Assembly (NCBI GenBank): GCA_001829415.1 | Contig: MIBE01000053.1 | Coordinates: 79,192-143,191, forward strand | Origin: Spirochaetes bacterium GWF1_51_8 | GTDB lineage: Bacteria > Spirochaetota > Brevinematia > Brevinematales > GWF1-51-8 | Direction: 5' to 3' | Length of the DNA stretch: 64,000 nucleotides | Shown: positions 1 through 9,370 of the stretch, piece by piece | How positions within the stretch are numbered: position 1 is the first letter of the stretch | Layout of the letters: each line of letters starts with the position of its first letter | Translations under genes and position numbers: made by a program | The notes under the pieces: generated by a model | What the model saw: the letters and a program-made list of their open reading frames with translations, nothing else | Databases searched by the model: none | Told to the model about the DNA's origin: nothing

Positions 1-186
1 GACTCGAACATTACGACATTGATCGCATCGGCAGCGCTCGCAATGAGCGATGTAGAAGCTGTCAGAGGCTTCGGTCTGACATTATCGTTCGGTATCATCG
101 CGAACATCTTTGCGTCTCTTTATGTCATGCGCTTTTTCTTCGATTGGCTGTTAGACACTTTCAAGCTGAAAAAGCTGAGCATATAA
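1..186 (+). CDS. secD: Protein translocase subunit SecD, C-terminal end (partial)
   Basis: The gene enters from the left edge in frame 1 and ends at TAA 184-186, leaving 61 codons. The fragment opens with DSNITTLIA, the conserved SecD motif at the start of a late membrane segment, and continues through a helix with GFGLTLSFGI into a basic tail. SecD works with SecF beside SecYEG and uses the proton motive force to help complete export. secF follows 15 bp downstream, the usual order. Identification is secure although most of the protein lies outside the window. Confidence 0.93.
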   Translation, partial: DSNITTLIASAALAMSDVEAVRGFGLTLSFGIIANIFASLYVMRFFFDWLLDTFKLKKLSI

Positions 187-201
187 GGTTAGGAGCGAGT
201 A

Positions 202-1173
202 ATGGAAAATCAGAATACAACACCCCAGGAAAAGACTCAGAAAGTTTGGGGTTTGAAAGTTCATAAACGTGTGCACTTCATCGGAATGCGGAAGTTTTCT
301 TTTCTGTTTTCCGCGCTGATACTTCTTGCCGGTATCGCTCTCTATTTTGTGAAGGGCGGTTTCAAGATGGGTATCGATTTCCAGGGCGGTACGCGCGTGG
401 AAGTCAATATCAACGCGGCTAATGTAAATATCGACAGTATCCGCCAGTTGTTCATGAAAGACAATTTCGACTCTTCCGTCAATACGGTCGGCGACCCTAC
501 GAAACAGCATTACCTGATTACCGTCTCCGATCTGACCGAAAAGACCGTAATTGCTCCTACTAATATCACGATGATCTTGGAACAGAAATTCGGTTCCAAC
601 ACGATTGAGCTTTTGGGAAGCGAAGAAATCGGGCCCAAGGTCGCGGAGAACACGGGACAGAGATTGATCACGCTCCTGCTGTTCGTATCGCTCCTGATTC
701 TGCTTTTCGTCGCGCTGCGGTTCAACTTCCTTTACGGTGCGGGTGCCGTTTTAGCTCTTTTCCACGATATCGCGATCATGGCGGCGTTCGCTCTCTTCCT
801 CGATATCCCGATCGACTCGACGATTATCGCGGCGTTTCTGACCATTCTCGGTTATTCGATCAACGACACCATCGTGGTATTCGATAGAGTGAGAGAGAGC
901 CATAAACTTAATCCCGAAGAGGATTATGAGATGGTGATGGACAGAAGTATCACCGTCACCCTTTCAAGAACATTGGTAACATCGCTGACCACATTATTTG
1001 TCGCGATCTCCATCACGATCTGGGGCGGACGCGTGTTGTCGAACTTCGGTCTGATGCTGTGTATCGGTATCGTGAGCGGTACTTATTCGTCGATTTTTGT
1101 CGCGTCGCCGATATCGTTCATGCTCCGTAATGCGATGCACAAGAAGAAACCGTCGGAGAAGAAGGCGAAGTAG
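202..1173 (+). CDS. secF: Protein translocase subunit SecF
   Basis: 323 residues, a normal SecF length. One membrane segment lies near residues 32-51, followed by the family motif GIDFQGGT at 57-64, a periplasmic region of about 75 residues, and five C-terminal membrane helices containing ALFHDI and the NDTIVVFDRVRE stretch. The start is an ATG preceded by AGGAG at 191-195. It forms a heterodimer with SecD, encoded just upstream, and assists late steps of protein export. The C terminus is Lys-rich. A tRNA pair with its own promoter follows. Confidence 0.97.
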   Translation: MENQNTTPQEKTQKVWGLKVHKRVHFIGMRKFSFLFSALILLAGIALYFVKGGFKMGIDFQGGTRVEVNINAANVNIDSIRQLFMKDNFDSSVNTVGDPTKQHYLITVSDLTEKTVIAPTNITMILEQKFGSNTIELLGSEEIGPKVAENTGQRLITLLLFVSLLILLFVALRFNFLYGAGAVLALFHDIAIMAAFALFLDIPIDSTIIAAFLTILGYSINDTIVVFDRVRESHKLNPEEDYEMVMDRSITVTLSRTLVTSLTTLFVAISITIWGGRVLSNFGLMLCIGIVSGTYSSIFVASPISFMLRNAMHKKKPSEKKAK

Positions 1174-1188
1174 GTAAAAGCTGAAAAT

Positions 1189-1217
1189 TTGACAGGCGTC
1201 ATAGAATGGAGTATAAT
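1189..1217 (+). promoter_or_regulatory. Consensus promoter of the Lys/Asn tRNA pair
   Basis: TTGACA at 1189-1194 and TATAAT at 1212-1217, separated by 17 bp: a perfect sigma-70-type match. Predicted transcription start is about 12 bp before tRNA-Lys. Confidence 0.88.
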
Positions 1218-1236
1218 ACTGGACGCTAAATGAGAC

Positions 1237-1309
1237 GGGTCGCTAGCTCAGCCGGTAGAGCATCGCCCTTTTAAGGCGAGGGCCCTGGGTTCGATCCCCA
1301 GGCGACTCA
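1237..1309 (+). tRNA. tRNA-Lys (anticodon TTT)
   Basis: Cloverleaf folds by eye. Acceptor arm GGGTCGC pairs with GCGACTC with one G-U, anticodon loop CTTTTAA sits between TCGCC and GGCGA, T loop is TTCGATC, discriminator is A. CCA is not encoded. Confidence 0.96.
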
Positions 1310-1330
1310 ATCTTATCAATTACGAAATAT

Positions 1331-1403
1331 TCCTCCGTAGCTCAGTTGGCAGAGCGGGTGACTGTTAATCACTAGGTCGCAGGTTCGAGCCCTGCCGGGG
1401 GAG
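1331..1403 (+). tRNA. tRNA-Asn (anticodon GTT)
   Basis: Acceptor arm TCCTCCG pairs with CGGGGGA, anticodon loop CTGTTAA reads GTT, T loop is TTCGAGC, discriminator is G, no encoded CCA. It lies 21 bp after tRNA-Lys and shares its promoter and terminator. Confidence 0.96.
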
Positions 1404-1412
1404 AAATAGATA

Positions 1413-1442
1413 GGGCTACCCCGACGGGAAAGCCCTTTTTTT
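1413..1442 (+). terminator. Rho-independent terminator after the tRNA pair
   Basis: GGGCT at 1413-1417 pairs with AGCCC at 1431-1435 and is followed by a run of seven T. The T run touches the stop codon of the converging gene on the other strand. Confidence 0.8.
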
Positions 1443-3105
1443 ATCGTTTGATCTCTTCGGTATCTTTCAATATCCAGAACATTGTCAGCATGGCAAGCAG
1501 GACGAAAAACACAACAGGATTGTTCCTGAACATAAAAAGGAGCGCGATCTCCTTTTCGAGTTTCTCGTTACCGCGGACGCCCTCGAAATATTCCTTCCAG
1601 TTATCGACCGACGAGACATAATGCAGATTGGACGAGATCGTCTTCGCGGCGGAAACATCCGGCGGAAGTCCGGCATGCTCGGCGGGATTGAGAGAGATTG
1701 ATACCGGGTGGGTCTGGCCCTTTAGGCTGACAGTGTAGACACCCGGTAAATTCGTCCCGGCGGGGTTCATGCTCCCGGCGACATAGTTCAGCTTGTCCGG
1801 CAGGTTAACGCTATCCGCGCCGCCGATAAGGAAATTGAGCTGGTTCCGCCAGAAGTCCGAATGGATACCAAGGTCGATCCCCATTGCGAGGGTCAGGAAA
1901 TCCCATTTCCATGTGTCCCAGCCGAGGAAAATCCGGATATTCTGCGCGGTCTCGAAAAGAAGCGGAGTGTTCGCGAACCCGGTCTTCACCACGAGTTCCT
2001 GCCCGTTATAAAGAAATTTCGTTTCGCCGGGTTTGAACTCGGGCGAATCGAACCCCAGCGCTTCGAGCAGGGAAGCGGCTTCGGCTTTCTTCTTCACTCC
2101 CGGCTGGTAGAAGACCTTCTTTTTCGTCGACGACAGCGTCTGTAAATCTTCAAGCTGACTGCCGGAGAGGTCGAGCAGGATGATCGCGTTATAGGTGTCG
2201 ATACCCTTCAAGGAATAGGTCTCCTCTTTCGACTTCAGCACGGCGTATTCCGGGGAAATCCAACGGATCTTGTCGAGGAAGCGTTTCAGCGCGGCGTACT
2301 CCTCGGACGGCCTCCCCGCTACGACAAGGAGCTTGTAGTACGACGGCATGATGTTCACCGCCCACTTGAGCGAGTTGTTGTTCGTAGCCGTATCGCCGCC
2401 ATTGACGGCCACCCCGAGTATCTTATACCCCTGTGACTGGAAGGTGTGCGGGATTTTTGCCGGATTGATCCCTGGCTTGAGGGCGAGCTGTTTAGTCATC
2501 ACGGCCTTCCCGTTCTCGGAGAGGACAAGCGTTACGCTTTTCGCGCTATCGGAATAGACTTCGATGTTCATCATGGCAGGCTCGCCGCCCTGAATATACT
2601 CGTCGGCGGAGAACGAATAGATCGAGAGAGTGTCGCCCATACCCCCGTAGACGAGCGGGTAGACATGCGGCGACCACTCCGGTTTCCCGATGGACGAGTT
2701 ATCCAAAAAGTCGCTTACGGTGACGATCTTCGAGCCCGGGGCGATCTTGTTCCCGAGCGTCCTGACTGCGTCGAACACGAGCGAAAACTCGGGGTTGAGG
2801 GTGCCGACGTCCTGAGAGATTGTGTCCGCGAAATAGAACGTTTTATCGCCGCCCGCGAGCGCGATCAGTTCGCCCAGCGTGGGTGACAAGCCGTTACAAC
2901 TCGCGCTTTGATCGATCAGCAGGTAGACGTCGGGGTAGTCGCGGATGGTATACTTAATCTCGATCCGCGTATCGAAGGCGAAGTGCGCGGCGGTAAAGAG
3001 CGCGGCGCCGAAAAGGAGCGACGCGGCAACGGAGTTTTTCCGCACGAGCCGGACAAAGAGAAATCCCGCCGTGAAGAGCGTAGCCGAAACAATCCATCCG
3101 GCCAT
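1441..3105 (-). CDS. Membrane-anchored VWA-like domain protein, unknown function
   Basis: 554 residues. Two hydrophobic segments lie in the first 45 residues, then an extracytoplasmic region beginning with VYLLIDQSAS, where D65-S67-S69 fit the DxSxS metal site of von Willebrand A domains. A final membrane helix near 525-545 precedes a short charged tail. Between them are beta-rich sections, including one about suppressing or enhancing strain (residues 170-230) that looks Ig-like. This layout recalls BatA-type and related membrane proteins that use glutamine-amidotransferase-like folds, but no partner ATPase is next to it. YjbQ is encoded 1 nt upstream, so the two are probably co-transcribed. 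Confidence 0.72.
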   Translation of the reverse strand: MAGWIVSATLFTAGFLFVRLVRKNSVAASLLFGAALFTAAHFAFDTRIEIKYTIRDYPDVYLLIDQSASCNGLSPTLGELIALAGGDKTFYFADTISQDVGTLNPEFSLVFDAVRTLGNKIAPGSKIVTVSDFLDNSSIGKPEWSPHVYPLVYGGMGDTLSIYSFSADEYIQGGEPAMMNIEVYSDSAKSVTLVLSENGKAVMTKQLALKPGINPAKIPHTFQSQGYKILGVAVNGGDTATNNNSLKWAVNIMPSYYKLLVVAGRPSEEYAALKRFLDKIRWISPEYAVLKSKEETYSLKGIDTYNAIILLDLSGSQLEDLQTLSSTKKKVFYQPGVKKKAEAASLLEALGFDSPEFKPGETKFLYNGQELVVKTGFANTPLLFETAQNIRIFLGWDTWKWDFLTLAMGIDLGIHSDFWRNQLNFLIGGADSVNLPDKLNYVAGSMNPAGTNLPGVYTVSLKGQTHPVSISLNPAEHAGLPPDVSAAKTISSNLHYVSSVDNWKEYFEGVRGNEKLEKEIALLFMFRNNPVVFFVLLAMLTMFWILKDTEEIKR

Positions 3106-3106
3106 G

Positions 3107-3514
3107 CTAACCTTCCATGCACTTAATCATAAAACGCCGCCTGCGGGGGCCGTCGAACTCGCAGAAGTAAATCCCCTGCCATGTCCCGAGCACAAGCCGG
3201 CCGCCGTGAATAATGACCGTTAGGCTCGGCCCCGCGAGCGTGGATTTGATATGCGAGTCGGAATTGCCCTCGGAGTGGCGGAAGTCGCCCCTCGGCGGGA
3301 CCATCGACGACAGGTGAATCTCCATATCACGGACGACGTCGGGGTCGGCGTTCTCGTTAATCGTCACCCCCGCCGTGGTGTGCGGGATGTGTACGACGCA
3401 CAGACCTTCGGCGACACCGGACTCCGCGACCGCACGGGAAACCTCGTGCGTGATGTCGAGGAACTCGTTCCGTTTGGATGTGGAGATGGAAAGTTCGAAG
3501 TAAGTCGGGGGCAT
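3107..3514 (-). CDS. YjbQ/UPF0047 family protein
   Basis: 135 residues covering the whole family. Conserved features are HIPHTTAGV at 42-50 with NENAD at 54-58, H80 with EGNSDSHIK at 82-90, and LGTWQGIYFCEFDGPR at 109-124. The histidines form a metal-like site. Family members have been linked to weak thiamine-phosphate synthase activity, but the physiological role is not settled. Its stop is separated by one base from the start of the VWA-like gene, suggesting translational coupling. Confidence 0.93.
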   Translation of the reverse strand: MPPTYFELSISTSKRNEFLDITHEVSRAVAESGVAEGLCVVHIPHTTAGVTINENADPDVVRDMEIHLSSMVPPRGDFRHSEGNSDSHIKSTLAGPSLTVIIHGGRLVLGTWQGIYFCEFDGPRRRRFMIKCMEG

Positions 3515-3556
3515 AGGACCGCCTTGAAAGTTTTATATCAAATTAGTATAAAAAGA

Positions 3557-3748
3557 TTAAGATGATTTGGATTTTAATTTCAGTGAATCTATAAAGAATT
3601 CAGTGTAAGTAGGGGAGATTTCTTTTAACTCATTCTTTATAAATTTCTGAAAACTTAATCCTGACTTTTTATAGTCAGATGTAATCTTATCCTTGGTATC
3701 CCAAATCATTTTCATCGTTTTATCGTAACCGCTATTTTCGTTTTTCAT
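3557..3748 (-). CDS. Small hypothetical protein of the AT-rich island
   Basis: 63 residues, Lys-rich and without a recognisable domain. It is supported by AAAGG 6 bp before its ATG and by a near-consensus promoter at 3772-3800. Base composition is as AT-rich as the divergent TPR gene, so the two probably arrived together. Function unknown. Confidence 0.6.
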   Translation of the reverse strand: MKNENSGYDKTMKMIWDTKDKITSDYKKSGLSFQKFIKNELKEISPTYTEFFIDSLKLKSKSS

Positions 3749-3771
3749 TTTGTACCTTTATAGTATAGAGT

Positions 3772-3800
3772 ATTATACATGCCGCAGGTATATTTAGCAA
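3772..3800 (-). promoter_or_regulatory. Promoter of the small island ORF
   Basis: On the minus strand TTGCTA (3800-3795), 17 bp, TATAAT (3777-3772). It is back to back with the promoter at 3815-3843; the two -35 boxes are 14 bp apart. Confidence 0.72.
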
Positions 3801-3814
3801 GAAGCGGGAAATAC

Positions 3815-3843
3815 TTGCTGAGAGCGTGGGGGAGAGGTATAAT
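3815..3843 (+). promoter_or_regulatory. Promoter of the TPR membrane protein
   Basis: TTGCTG at 3815-3820, 17 bp, TATAAT at 3838-3843. AAGGAG at 3850-3855 and the ATG at 3864 follow. Confidence 0.74.
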
Positions 3844-3863
3844 AGTATGAAGGAGAAAATGAA

Positions 3864-5453
3864 ATGGCTTTTCCAGAATTTAAAGTTACTCAAGAGATGC
3901 TTGAATTTATTAAGAATTCAATACAAAACTATACTCCTCCTCAAGGATTGTTTTCAATTCTAGATGAGATAATATTGATTATGAATAAAAGTCCTTCAAT
4001 AAAAATCATCGGTAGTTTATTAGTTTATTTTATTTATCTAATATCGTGTTTATTGGTAAATCGGGCTATAAATAATAAATTGCTAAGAATAGCTTATAAA
4101 GTGCTTTTCTGTTTCTCACTTATAAGCGTTGTTGTATGGACATTGATAATTATTACAGAATCTTTTTGGATATTTAGTATTTATATTGTTACAATTATTT
4201 TTTATTTCTTATGTTGGGAGATGTCTAAAAATAAACTGATCATTCAACCTTTTAGCATTCCTAAAGAATTTATCGATAAGTATCCGGGTAATAATGGAGA
4301 AGTATTAGCAAATCTTATATCAACAAAAATTAAACATATTATTTGTACGATAAATCATGGAGAACACAATGATCAAATTGAAGAAGGAAAGTCTTTAATA
4401 AAAAAGGGATTAGCAGATAAAGCGTTTTCATTAAACATGAAAGATATTTTATCTAGTCCAAATACTTATCCTGAAATATCAGTAAAAGAGATAAAAATAT
4501 CCATTGGAAATATTATTGATTCTTTAAAAAAGGAAGGAATGTTAAAAAAACTATTCAAATATAATTATTTTAACTTTTGTGGATGCATTGTAAAAAATTA
4601 TCAAAAATGGGAGCTAATCATAACAGGCGGTGATATAAAAAGTATTGTTACGATACATGAAACGCTTAATATATTCAGCGTTTTTAACGATGATAGCTTA
4701 CTTAAGGCGGTATATAAAATTCTTATTAATGTATTAAGAAAAAAGCCAAACGATGGTCAGAATGATAAAGAAAAAAGTTCTGATGAAGAGATATATTATT
4801 CTTGCTTAGCAAGTGACTATATTGATAAAAAAGAATTTCAAAAAGCAAAAGAATTATTATCAATCGGGCTAAAAAAATACCCAGAATCAGTAGGTATATT
4901 GTATGGATGTGCGAAATACTATTATTATATAAGCGACTGGCAAAAAGTCATGGAATTCTGTGAGAAGATAATTACTATTAGAAATGATGATTATAGAGAT
5001 TATGGTCGCTTAGGTATGGCATATTCAGAACTAGGAAAATACAATGAGGCAATACAACAGTATAATATTGCTCTGTCTATGAAAAATGACGATTGGTTAG
5101 TTGATTATAACATTGGATTGGTTTATTTGAAAACCGAAAATATTGAAGAAGCAATAAAAAGTTTTGAAAATGCAAAAAAGAAGAATAATAATGAATGGAA
5201 AATTTACTACTATTTAGGTGATTTATATAAACAGAATAATAACAATGTTAAAGCCATAGAAAATTTCGAGTATGTTAAGAATAATAAAAAAAATGTTATT
5301 GATGTTTATCAATGTCTTGGAAAAATATATAAGGAGCAAAGGGAAAAACAAAAAGCTATTGAAAACTATGAATTGTATATATTCTACGAAAAAGAGAATA
5401 AAAAAGAATTAGGTTTAGCGAAAAAGGCTTTAGATGAGTTGTATAAAGAATAA
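3864..5453 (+). CDS. AT-rich TPR-repeat membrane protein, unknown function
   Basis: 529 residues. Three membrane helices lie near 47-66, 77-97 and 101-118. A helical middle section of about 180 residues has no recognised domain. About six tetratricopeptide repeats run from residue 306 to the end, with typical W/Y/G/A spacing such as YGRLGMAYSELGKYNEAIQQY. The repeats should face the cytoplasm and bind proteins. G+C is far below the flanks (14 of 60 bases in one sampled line), and codon use is dominated by A/T-ending codons, which points to recent transfer. Start chosen by AAGGAG 8 bp upstream. No catalytic motif seen. Confidence 0.8.
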   Translation: MAFPEFKVTQEMLEFIKNSIQNYTPPQGLFSILDEIILIMNKSPSIKIIGSLLVYFIYLISCLLVNRAINNKLLRIAYKVLFCFSLISVVVWTLIIITESFWIFSIYIVTIIFYFLCWEMSKNKLIIQPFSIPKEFIDKYPGNNGEVLANLISTKIKHIICTINHGEHNDQIEEGKSLIKKGLADKAFSLNMKDILSSPNTYPEISVKEIKISIGNIIDSLKKEGMLKKLFKYNYFNFCGCIVKNYQKWELIITGGDIKSIVTIHETLNIFSVFNDDSLLKAVYKILINVLRKKPNDGQNDKEKSSDEEIYYSCLASDYIDKKEFQKAKELLSIGLKKYPESVGILYGCAKYYYYISDWQKVMEFCEKIITIRNDDYRDYGRLGMAYSELGKYNEAIQQYNIALSMKNDDWLVDYNIGLVYLKTENIEEAIKSFENAKKKNNNEWKIYYYLGDLYKQNNNNVKAIENFEYVKNNKKNVIDVYQCLGKIYKEQREKQKAIENYELYIFYEKENKKELGLAKKALDELYKE

Positions 5454-5510
5454 AAAAAAGAAAAGTTAGGCAGAAATGGTATTCACCTGACAGTCGAATC
5501 TAAAACATAG

Positions 5511-5532
5511 AGCCCCGCCTTTCGACGAGGCT
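5511..5532. terminator. Bidirectional hairpin between the TPR gene and leuC-like gene
   Basis: A 9-bp stem with a GAAA tetraloop when read on the minus strand, including one G-U. It lies between two convergent genes; both sides are only moderately T-rich. Confidence 0.6.
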
Positions 5533-5545
5533 TCCTTATTATAAC

Positions 5546-6808
5546 CTATTTCAGTTCATCAGGATGGGCTATATATCCCTTGACAGCGCTTGCGGCGGCG
5601 ACAGCGGGACTAGTCAAATAGACCTCGCTGCCGGGATCGCCCATACGCCCGACAAAGTTACGGTTCGAGGTCGCGACCGCGCGCTCGCCCTTAGCGAGGA
5701 TACCCATATGCCCGCCGAGGCAAGGCCCGCAGGTCGGGGTGGAGAACACCGCGCCGGCTTCGACCAATATCTCCGCGAGACCGTTCTTGATCGCCTGCAT
5801 CCAGACCGCCTGTGTCGCGGGGATGACCAAGAGACGCACATCGGGATGCACCTTCCTGCCCTTGAGCAGGTTCGCGGCGATCTCGATATCCTCGTACTTG
5901 CCGTTCGTGCACGCCCCCACAAAGACCTGATCGATCTTCACGCCGGACGCCTCGGAGACGTTCTTCGTGTTCTCGGGAAGGTGCGGAAACGAGACCTGCG
6001 GCTCTATCTTTGAAACGTCGTACTCATGCGTCTCGCAGTACTTCGCGTCGGGGTCGGAGTCGTACGCCTTGTACGGGCGTTTCGCGCGGGGCTTGATATA
6101 GTCGAGGGTGACATTGTCCACCGCGAAGATACCGTTCTTTGCCCCGGCTTCGATCGCCATATTCGCCATCGTCGCGCGGCTGTGGATCGTGAGGCCCTTG
6201 AGCGTCTCGCCGGTAAATTCCATCGTCTTGTATAACGCGCCGTCGACGCCGATCTTGCCTATCGTATAAAGGATCAGGTCCTTGGAACTGACCCATTTAC
6301 CCAGCTTGCCGTTGTAAATAAACTTAATCTGCTCGGGTACTTTGAACCAAGTCTTGCCGGTCAGCATGGTAAACGCCAGGTCGGTCGAGCCGACACCGGT
6401 CGAGAACGCGCCGAACGCGCCGTAGGTACAGGTGTGAGAGTCCGCGCCGATGATCACATCGCCGGGCAAAGTGAGGCCCAGTTCGGGAAGCAGGACATGT
6501 TCCACGCCCACACGGCCCATCTCGAAAAAGTACTTGATCCCGTATTCTTTAGCGAAATCGCGGAGGATTTTCACCTGCTCCGCGCTTTTAATATCTTTGT
6601 TGGGGGTAAAATGGTCGGGCACGAGCGCGATTCGTTCTGCATCCCAGACCTTTTTCGCGCCTAACTTGCGGATGTTCTGAATCGAGATCGGCGCGGTCAC
6701 ATCGTTACCGAGACAGAAATCGACCTTGACGTCGATGATCTCACCGGGTTCCACAAAATCCTTTCCCGCGTGCGCGGCGAGGATTTTTTCCGACATTGTC
6801 ATGCCCAT
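5546..6808 (-). CDS. 3-isopropylmalate dehydratase / homoaconitase-type large subunit
   Basis: 420 residues, the length of the short LeuC/HacA branch of the aconitase family. [10 protein letters not shown] at 121-130 is the family signature. The iron-sulfur ligands are C300 (in [10 protein letters not shown]), C360 and C363 (CGPCLGG). It should form a 4Fe-4S heterodimer with a small LeuD-like subunit that isomerises a hydroxy-dicarboxylic acid. No small subunit or leucine gene is nearby, so leucine synthesis, homoaconitate or a related substrate cannot be separated. The ATG at 6808 is preferred over the in-frame ATG five codons later because GGAGG lies 6 bp before it. Confidence 0.88.
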   Translation of the reverse strand: MGMTMSEKILAAHAGKDFVEPGEIIDVKVDFCLGNDVTAPISIQNIRKLGAKKVWDAERIALVPDHFTPNKDIKSAEQVKILRDFAKEYGIKYFFEMGRVGVEHVLLPELGLTLPGDVIIGADSHTCTYGAFGAFSTGVGSTDLAFTMLTGKTWFKVPEQIKFIYNGKLGKWVSSKDLILYTIGKIGVDGALYKTMEFTGETLKGLTIHSRATMANMAIEAGAKNGIFAVDNVTLDYIKPRAKRPYKAYDSDPDAKYCETHEYDVSKIEPQVSFPHLPENTKNVSEASGVKIDQVFVGACTNGKYEDIEIAANLLKGRKVHPDVRLLVIPATQAVWMQAIKNGLAEILVEAGAVFSTPTCGPCLGGHMGILAKGERAVATSNRNFVGRMGDPGSEVYLTSPAVAAASAVKGYIAHPDELK

Positions 6809-6832
6809 AAGAGTCCTCCGTAAACATGAATG

Positions 6833-6942
6833 AGGGCGATTCCTTAAACTATTTGTTTACCAACAACAGTTTAGTGAATACTAATAATCCGCCCCATGGG
6901 CGCTTCCTTGCCGCCTTAAAAAGGCGGTTTATTAAAACGGCC
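6833..6942 (+). repeat. Family 1 dispersed repeat, variant copy
   Basis: Left end GGGCGATTCCTTAAAC, core at 6890-6910 close to CGCCCAATGGTCACTTCCTTG but with GGGCGC in the middle, right end resembling the inverted left end. It sits upstream of the leuC-like gene. An internal GCCGCCTT/AAGGCGG hairpin follows the core. Confidence 0.55.
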
Positions 6943-6988
6943 GGGGAGATTATAATACGGATAGGGAAAAATGTAAAGGAATGCCGGG

Positions 6989-7031
6989 CAAAACAAAACC
7001 CCGCATACTCGGATTTGCCGGATATACGGGG
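6989..7031 (-). terminator. Terminator of the GH13 lipoprotein gene
   Basis: On the minus strand CCCCGTATA (7031-7023) pairs with TATGCGGGG (7007-6999), followed by TTTTGTTTTG. Confidence 0.75.
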
Positions 7032-7050
7032 TAGATTGGGTAAATGTTAT

Positions 7051-9222
7051 TTACGGGTTGACTGTCGAGCTCATATAAATATAAGCGGTTCCCGCCGGGA
7101 CGATTATATTCGTCGCGGCACCGGGGAAGACAACCGAACTCAAACCGGGAACCTCGCCTGAAGCGGCGGTTCCGTTACACATCACGTACCACGTTCCGGC
7201 TTTAGTGATCGAGTAGGTTTGCGCGGACGAATAAAAGTTTACGAGAACGATGAAGTCGCGCGCGCCGGAAACACTGTAATACCTGTATCCGATTGAGCCG
7301 TTCGCCCATGACGAGACTACCCAGTCGAATCCAGTGGGATTTGTCGCGTTTTGATTGAGCACCGGATTATTCTTGCGGAGCTTGATCAGCTCGGATGCGA
7401 AATCGACCAGATCGGCGTTCGTAACCGCGAGATCCCAGATCATCTTATTATTCGCTTCGTCGGTATTGTTCGCGATATAGTTTCCGTAGTGCAGTCGCAT
7501 AAACTCGTCACCCATCCAGAACATCGGTGTCCCCATCGCTGTCATCATATGCGCATAAGCGAGCTTGATTTTTACTTTTGTAGAAGACCAGCGTCCCGCG
7601 AGAGTACCCTCGTCGTGCGAACTGGTGTAGTTGATGATATGTGTACCCTTCTTCCAGCCTCCATTATTGCAATGGTATGAAAGGTCTCCAAGATATCCGG
7701 GAGCCGAATTGAAGAGAGCCTCCCAGACACCGTTGCGGAAGCCGTTGCCCCATGACGCGACATAATCGCCGTAGCTCAAGTTAAACGCCTGAATCGAGGA
7801 ATTATGCGAACCGCTGAATTCTTCGAAAATATAATACCTATCGCCGTACCCATTGTCAACAAGAGCTTTCACGACCGCAAGTGTTGCGTCGATATCCATA
7901 TTTTCGGTCGAATCAAGACGGAAGCCGTCGACATGAAACACATCCATGAAATATTTCATGTTATCGTACATGAGCTTTTTCACTAACGGCCGCCATGTGG
8001 CCAGTTTATTTCCCCATGCGGTCGAGTCGTTATTCGGGTCACCGTCGTTATTGTAATCGAAGTAATAGACATCATCGACTGTCCAAAGATGATTATCGCT
8101 GCTTGCGGTGTGATTATAGACCACATCGAGGATCACCGCGATTCCGGCGTTATGAAGCTCGTCGACAAGTTGTTTAAATTCGGTGACCTGTGCCCCGGTG
8201 TTTGCCGATGCGTATCCCGATTCGGGAGCGAAATAGAGAGAGTTATTGTAGCCCCAGCTATACCCGGCATCGGGGAATTCCGAGATCGGCATCAATTCCA
8301 CCGCATTGATCCCGAGATTGGTCAGGTAGGTAAGTTTTTCGAGGATACCCAGATACTTACCCTTGTTACCCGCCGTCACTCCGCTCGATGCGTCGGAAGT
8401 GAAGTCCTTGACATGCATCTCATAAATCACAAGTTCGGTGCGGGTGGGGCGGACATACCCGGAATCCGTCCATGCATAGTTTGTAGCGATGATCAGGCTG
8501 TTCCCCGATGAGTACATGTTTGCTTTCGCGTAGGGGTCGCATGTCCATGTGCTTGCACCGAGGATGAATTTGTACTGTTTCCCGTTAGGACTGGCGATAT
8601 TAGTCTTCAGCCACCAGTACTTACCATCGGGGGTGAGATACATGTTCTTCGCACCGTCCCCCCAATCAGGAACAGTAAAATCACCGGCTACCTTGGCGGA
8701 AGTAAAATTCGGGGCGAATATAGAGAAATAGACCGTCGTGCCGTCGGTGTCGATATTCGCGCCGAGCATGTTGGTCACTTTAGCCATACTATCGGGATTG
8801 GAAAGCTTTGTCACCAAAGATGAGTCCCAGAGCTGGCGGTTATAAGAGATGGCGAATTTCTCAATCGCCGCCGTGCCGACCGGAAGCGTTCTATCGGCGG
8901 GAAAGCCGTAGAGAGCCTTTTCGTAGCTCGTGCCGCTCCTGAACTGGAGACCGTATGTGGAACTCTGCGCGGCGATCGTCTTAAAGATCAAAAACGTATA
9001 CCCCCCGATATTGGTCGTTCCGGAATTAGTGACCTGCGATCCGGCGGCTCCCGTTTTCCAGAACCACATATTCGGCGACGCCATATTATAACCGTTCAAA
9101 AAATAGATTGTGACCGGGACAGTCGGGATGGCGTTCGTGGTGCCCGGATCGACAGGTACGGGCCCGCCGCACGCAGATAGCACGACGGAAAATATGATTC
9201 CGAGAATCGACAATTGCTTCAT
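7051..9222 (-). CDS. Secreted GH13 alpha-amylase/pullulanase-like lipoprotein
   Basis: 723 residues from the chosen start. The signal peptide ends in the lipobox LSAC with C18, so the enzyme should be anchored to a membrane facing outward. Order: an N-terminal starch-binding-like module (about 35-145), a CBM48-like early-set domain (about 160-260), the TIM barrel (about 270-630) and a C-terminal beta domain. Catalytic residues of GH13 are present: nucleophile D437 (GFRLD), acid E467/E468 (IFEEF) and H536-D537 (SSHDEG); DVVYNH is also intact. It likely cleaves extracellular starch or glycogen-type glucans. Start at 9222 has GGAGG 8 bp upstream; an earlier in-frame ATG would add 17 residues before the signal peptide. 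Confidence 0.9.
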   Translation of the reverse strand: MKQLSILGIIFSVVLSACGGPVPVDPGTTNAIPTVPVTIYFLNGYNMASPNMWFWKTGAAGSQVTNSGTTNIGGYTFLIFKTIAAQSSTYGLQFRSGTSYEKALYGFPADRTLPVGTAAIEKFAISYNRQLWDSSLVTKLSNPDSMAKVTNMLGANIDTDGTTVYFSIFAPNFTSAKVAGDFTVPDWGDGAKNMYLTPDGKYWWLKTNIASPNGKQYKFILGASTWTCDPYAKANMYSSGNSLIIATNYAWTDSGYVRPTRTELVIYEMHVKDFTSDASSGVTAGNKGKYLGILEKLTYLTNLGINAVELMPISEFPDAGYSWGYNNSLYFAPESGYASANTGAQVTEFKQLVDELHNAGIAVILDVVYNHTASSDNHLWTVDDVYYFDYNNDGDPNNDSTAWGNKLATWRPLVKKLMYDNMKYFMDVFHVDGFRLDSTENMDIDATLAVVKALVDNGYGDRYYIFEEFSGSHNSSIQAFNLSYGDYVASWGNGFRNGVWEALFNSAPGYLGDLSYHCNNGGWKKGTHIINYTSSHDEGTLAGRWSSTKVKIKLAYAHMMTAMGTPMFWMGDEFMRLHYGNYIANNTDEANNKMIWDLAVTNADLVDFASELIKLRKNNPVLNQNATNPTGFDWVVSSWANGSIGYRYYSVSGARDFIVLVNFYSSAQTYSITKAGTWYVMCNGTAASGEVPGLSSVVFPGAATNIIVPAGTAYIYMSSTVNP

Positions 9223-9283
9223 AAAAAAACCTCCGGAAAAATTTTGAGGAAGAGCGGATAAGATGAGATACAACCCTATATAT

Positions 9284-9311
9284 ACTATAACTCAAAAATC
9301 CGAAAAGTCAA
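9284..9311 (-). promoter_or_regulatory. Promoter of the GH13 lipoprotein
   Basis: Minus strand TTGACT (9311-9306), 16 bp, TATAGT (9289-9284). It leaves a leader of about 55 nt before GGAGG. Confidence 0.62.
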
Positions 9312-9370
9312 GGTGAAAAACGGACTAATTCCGCTTCTAAGAAGTATTTACTGCGGGATTCGAAAAGTAT

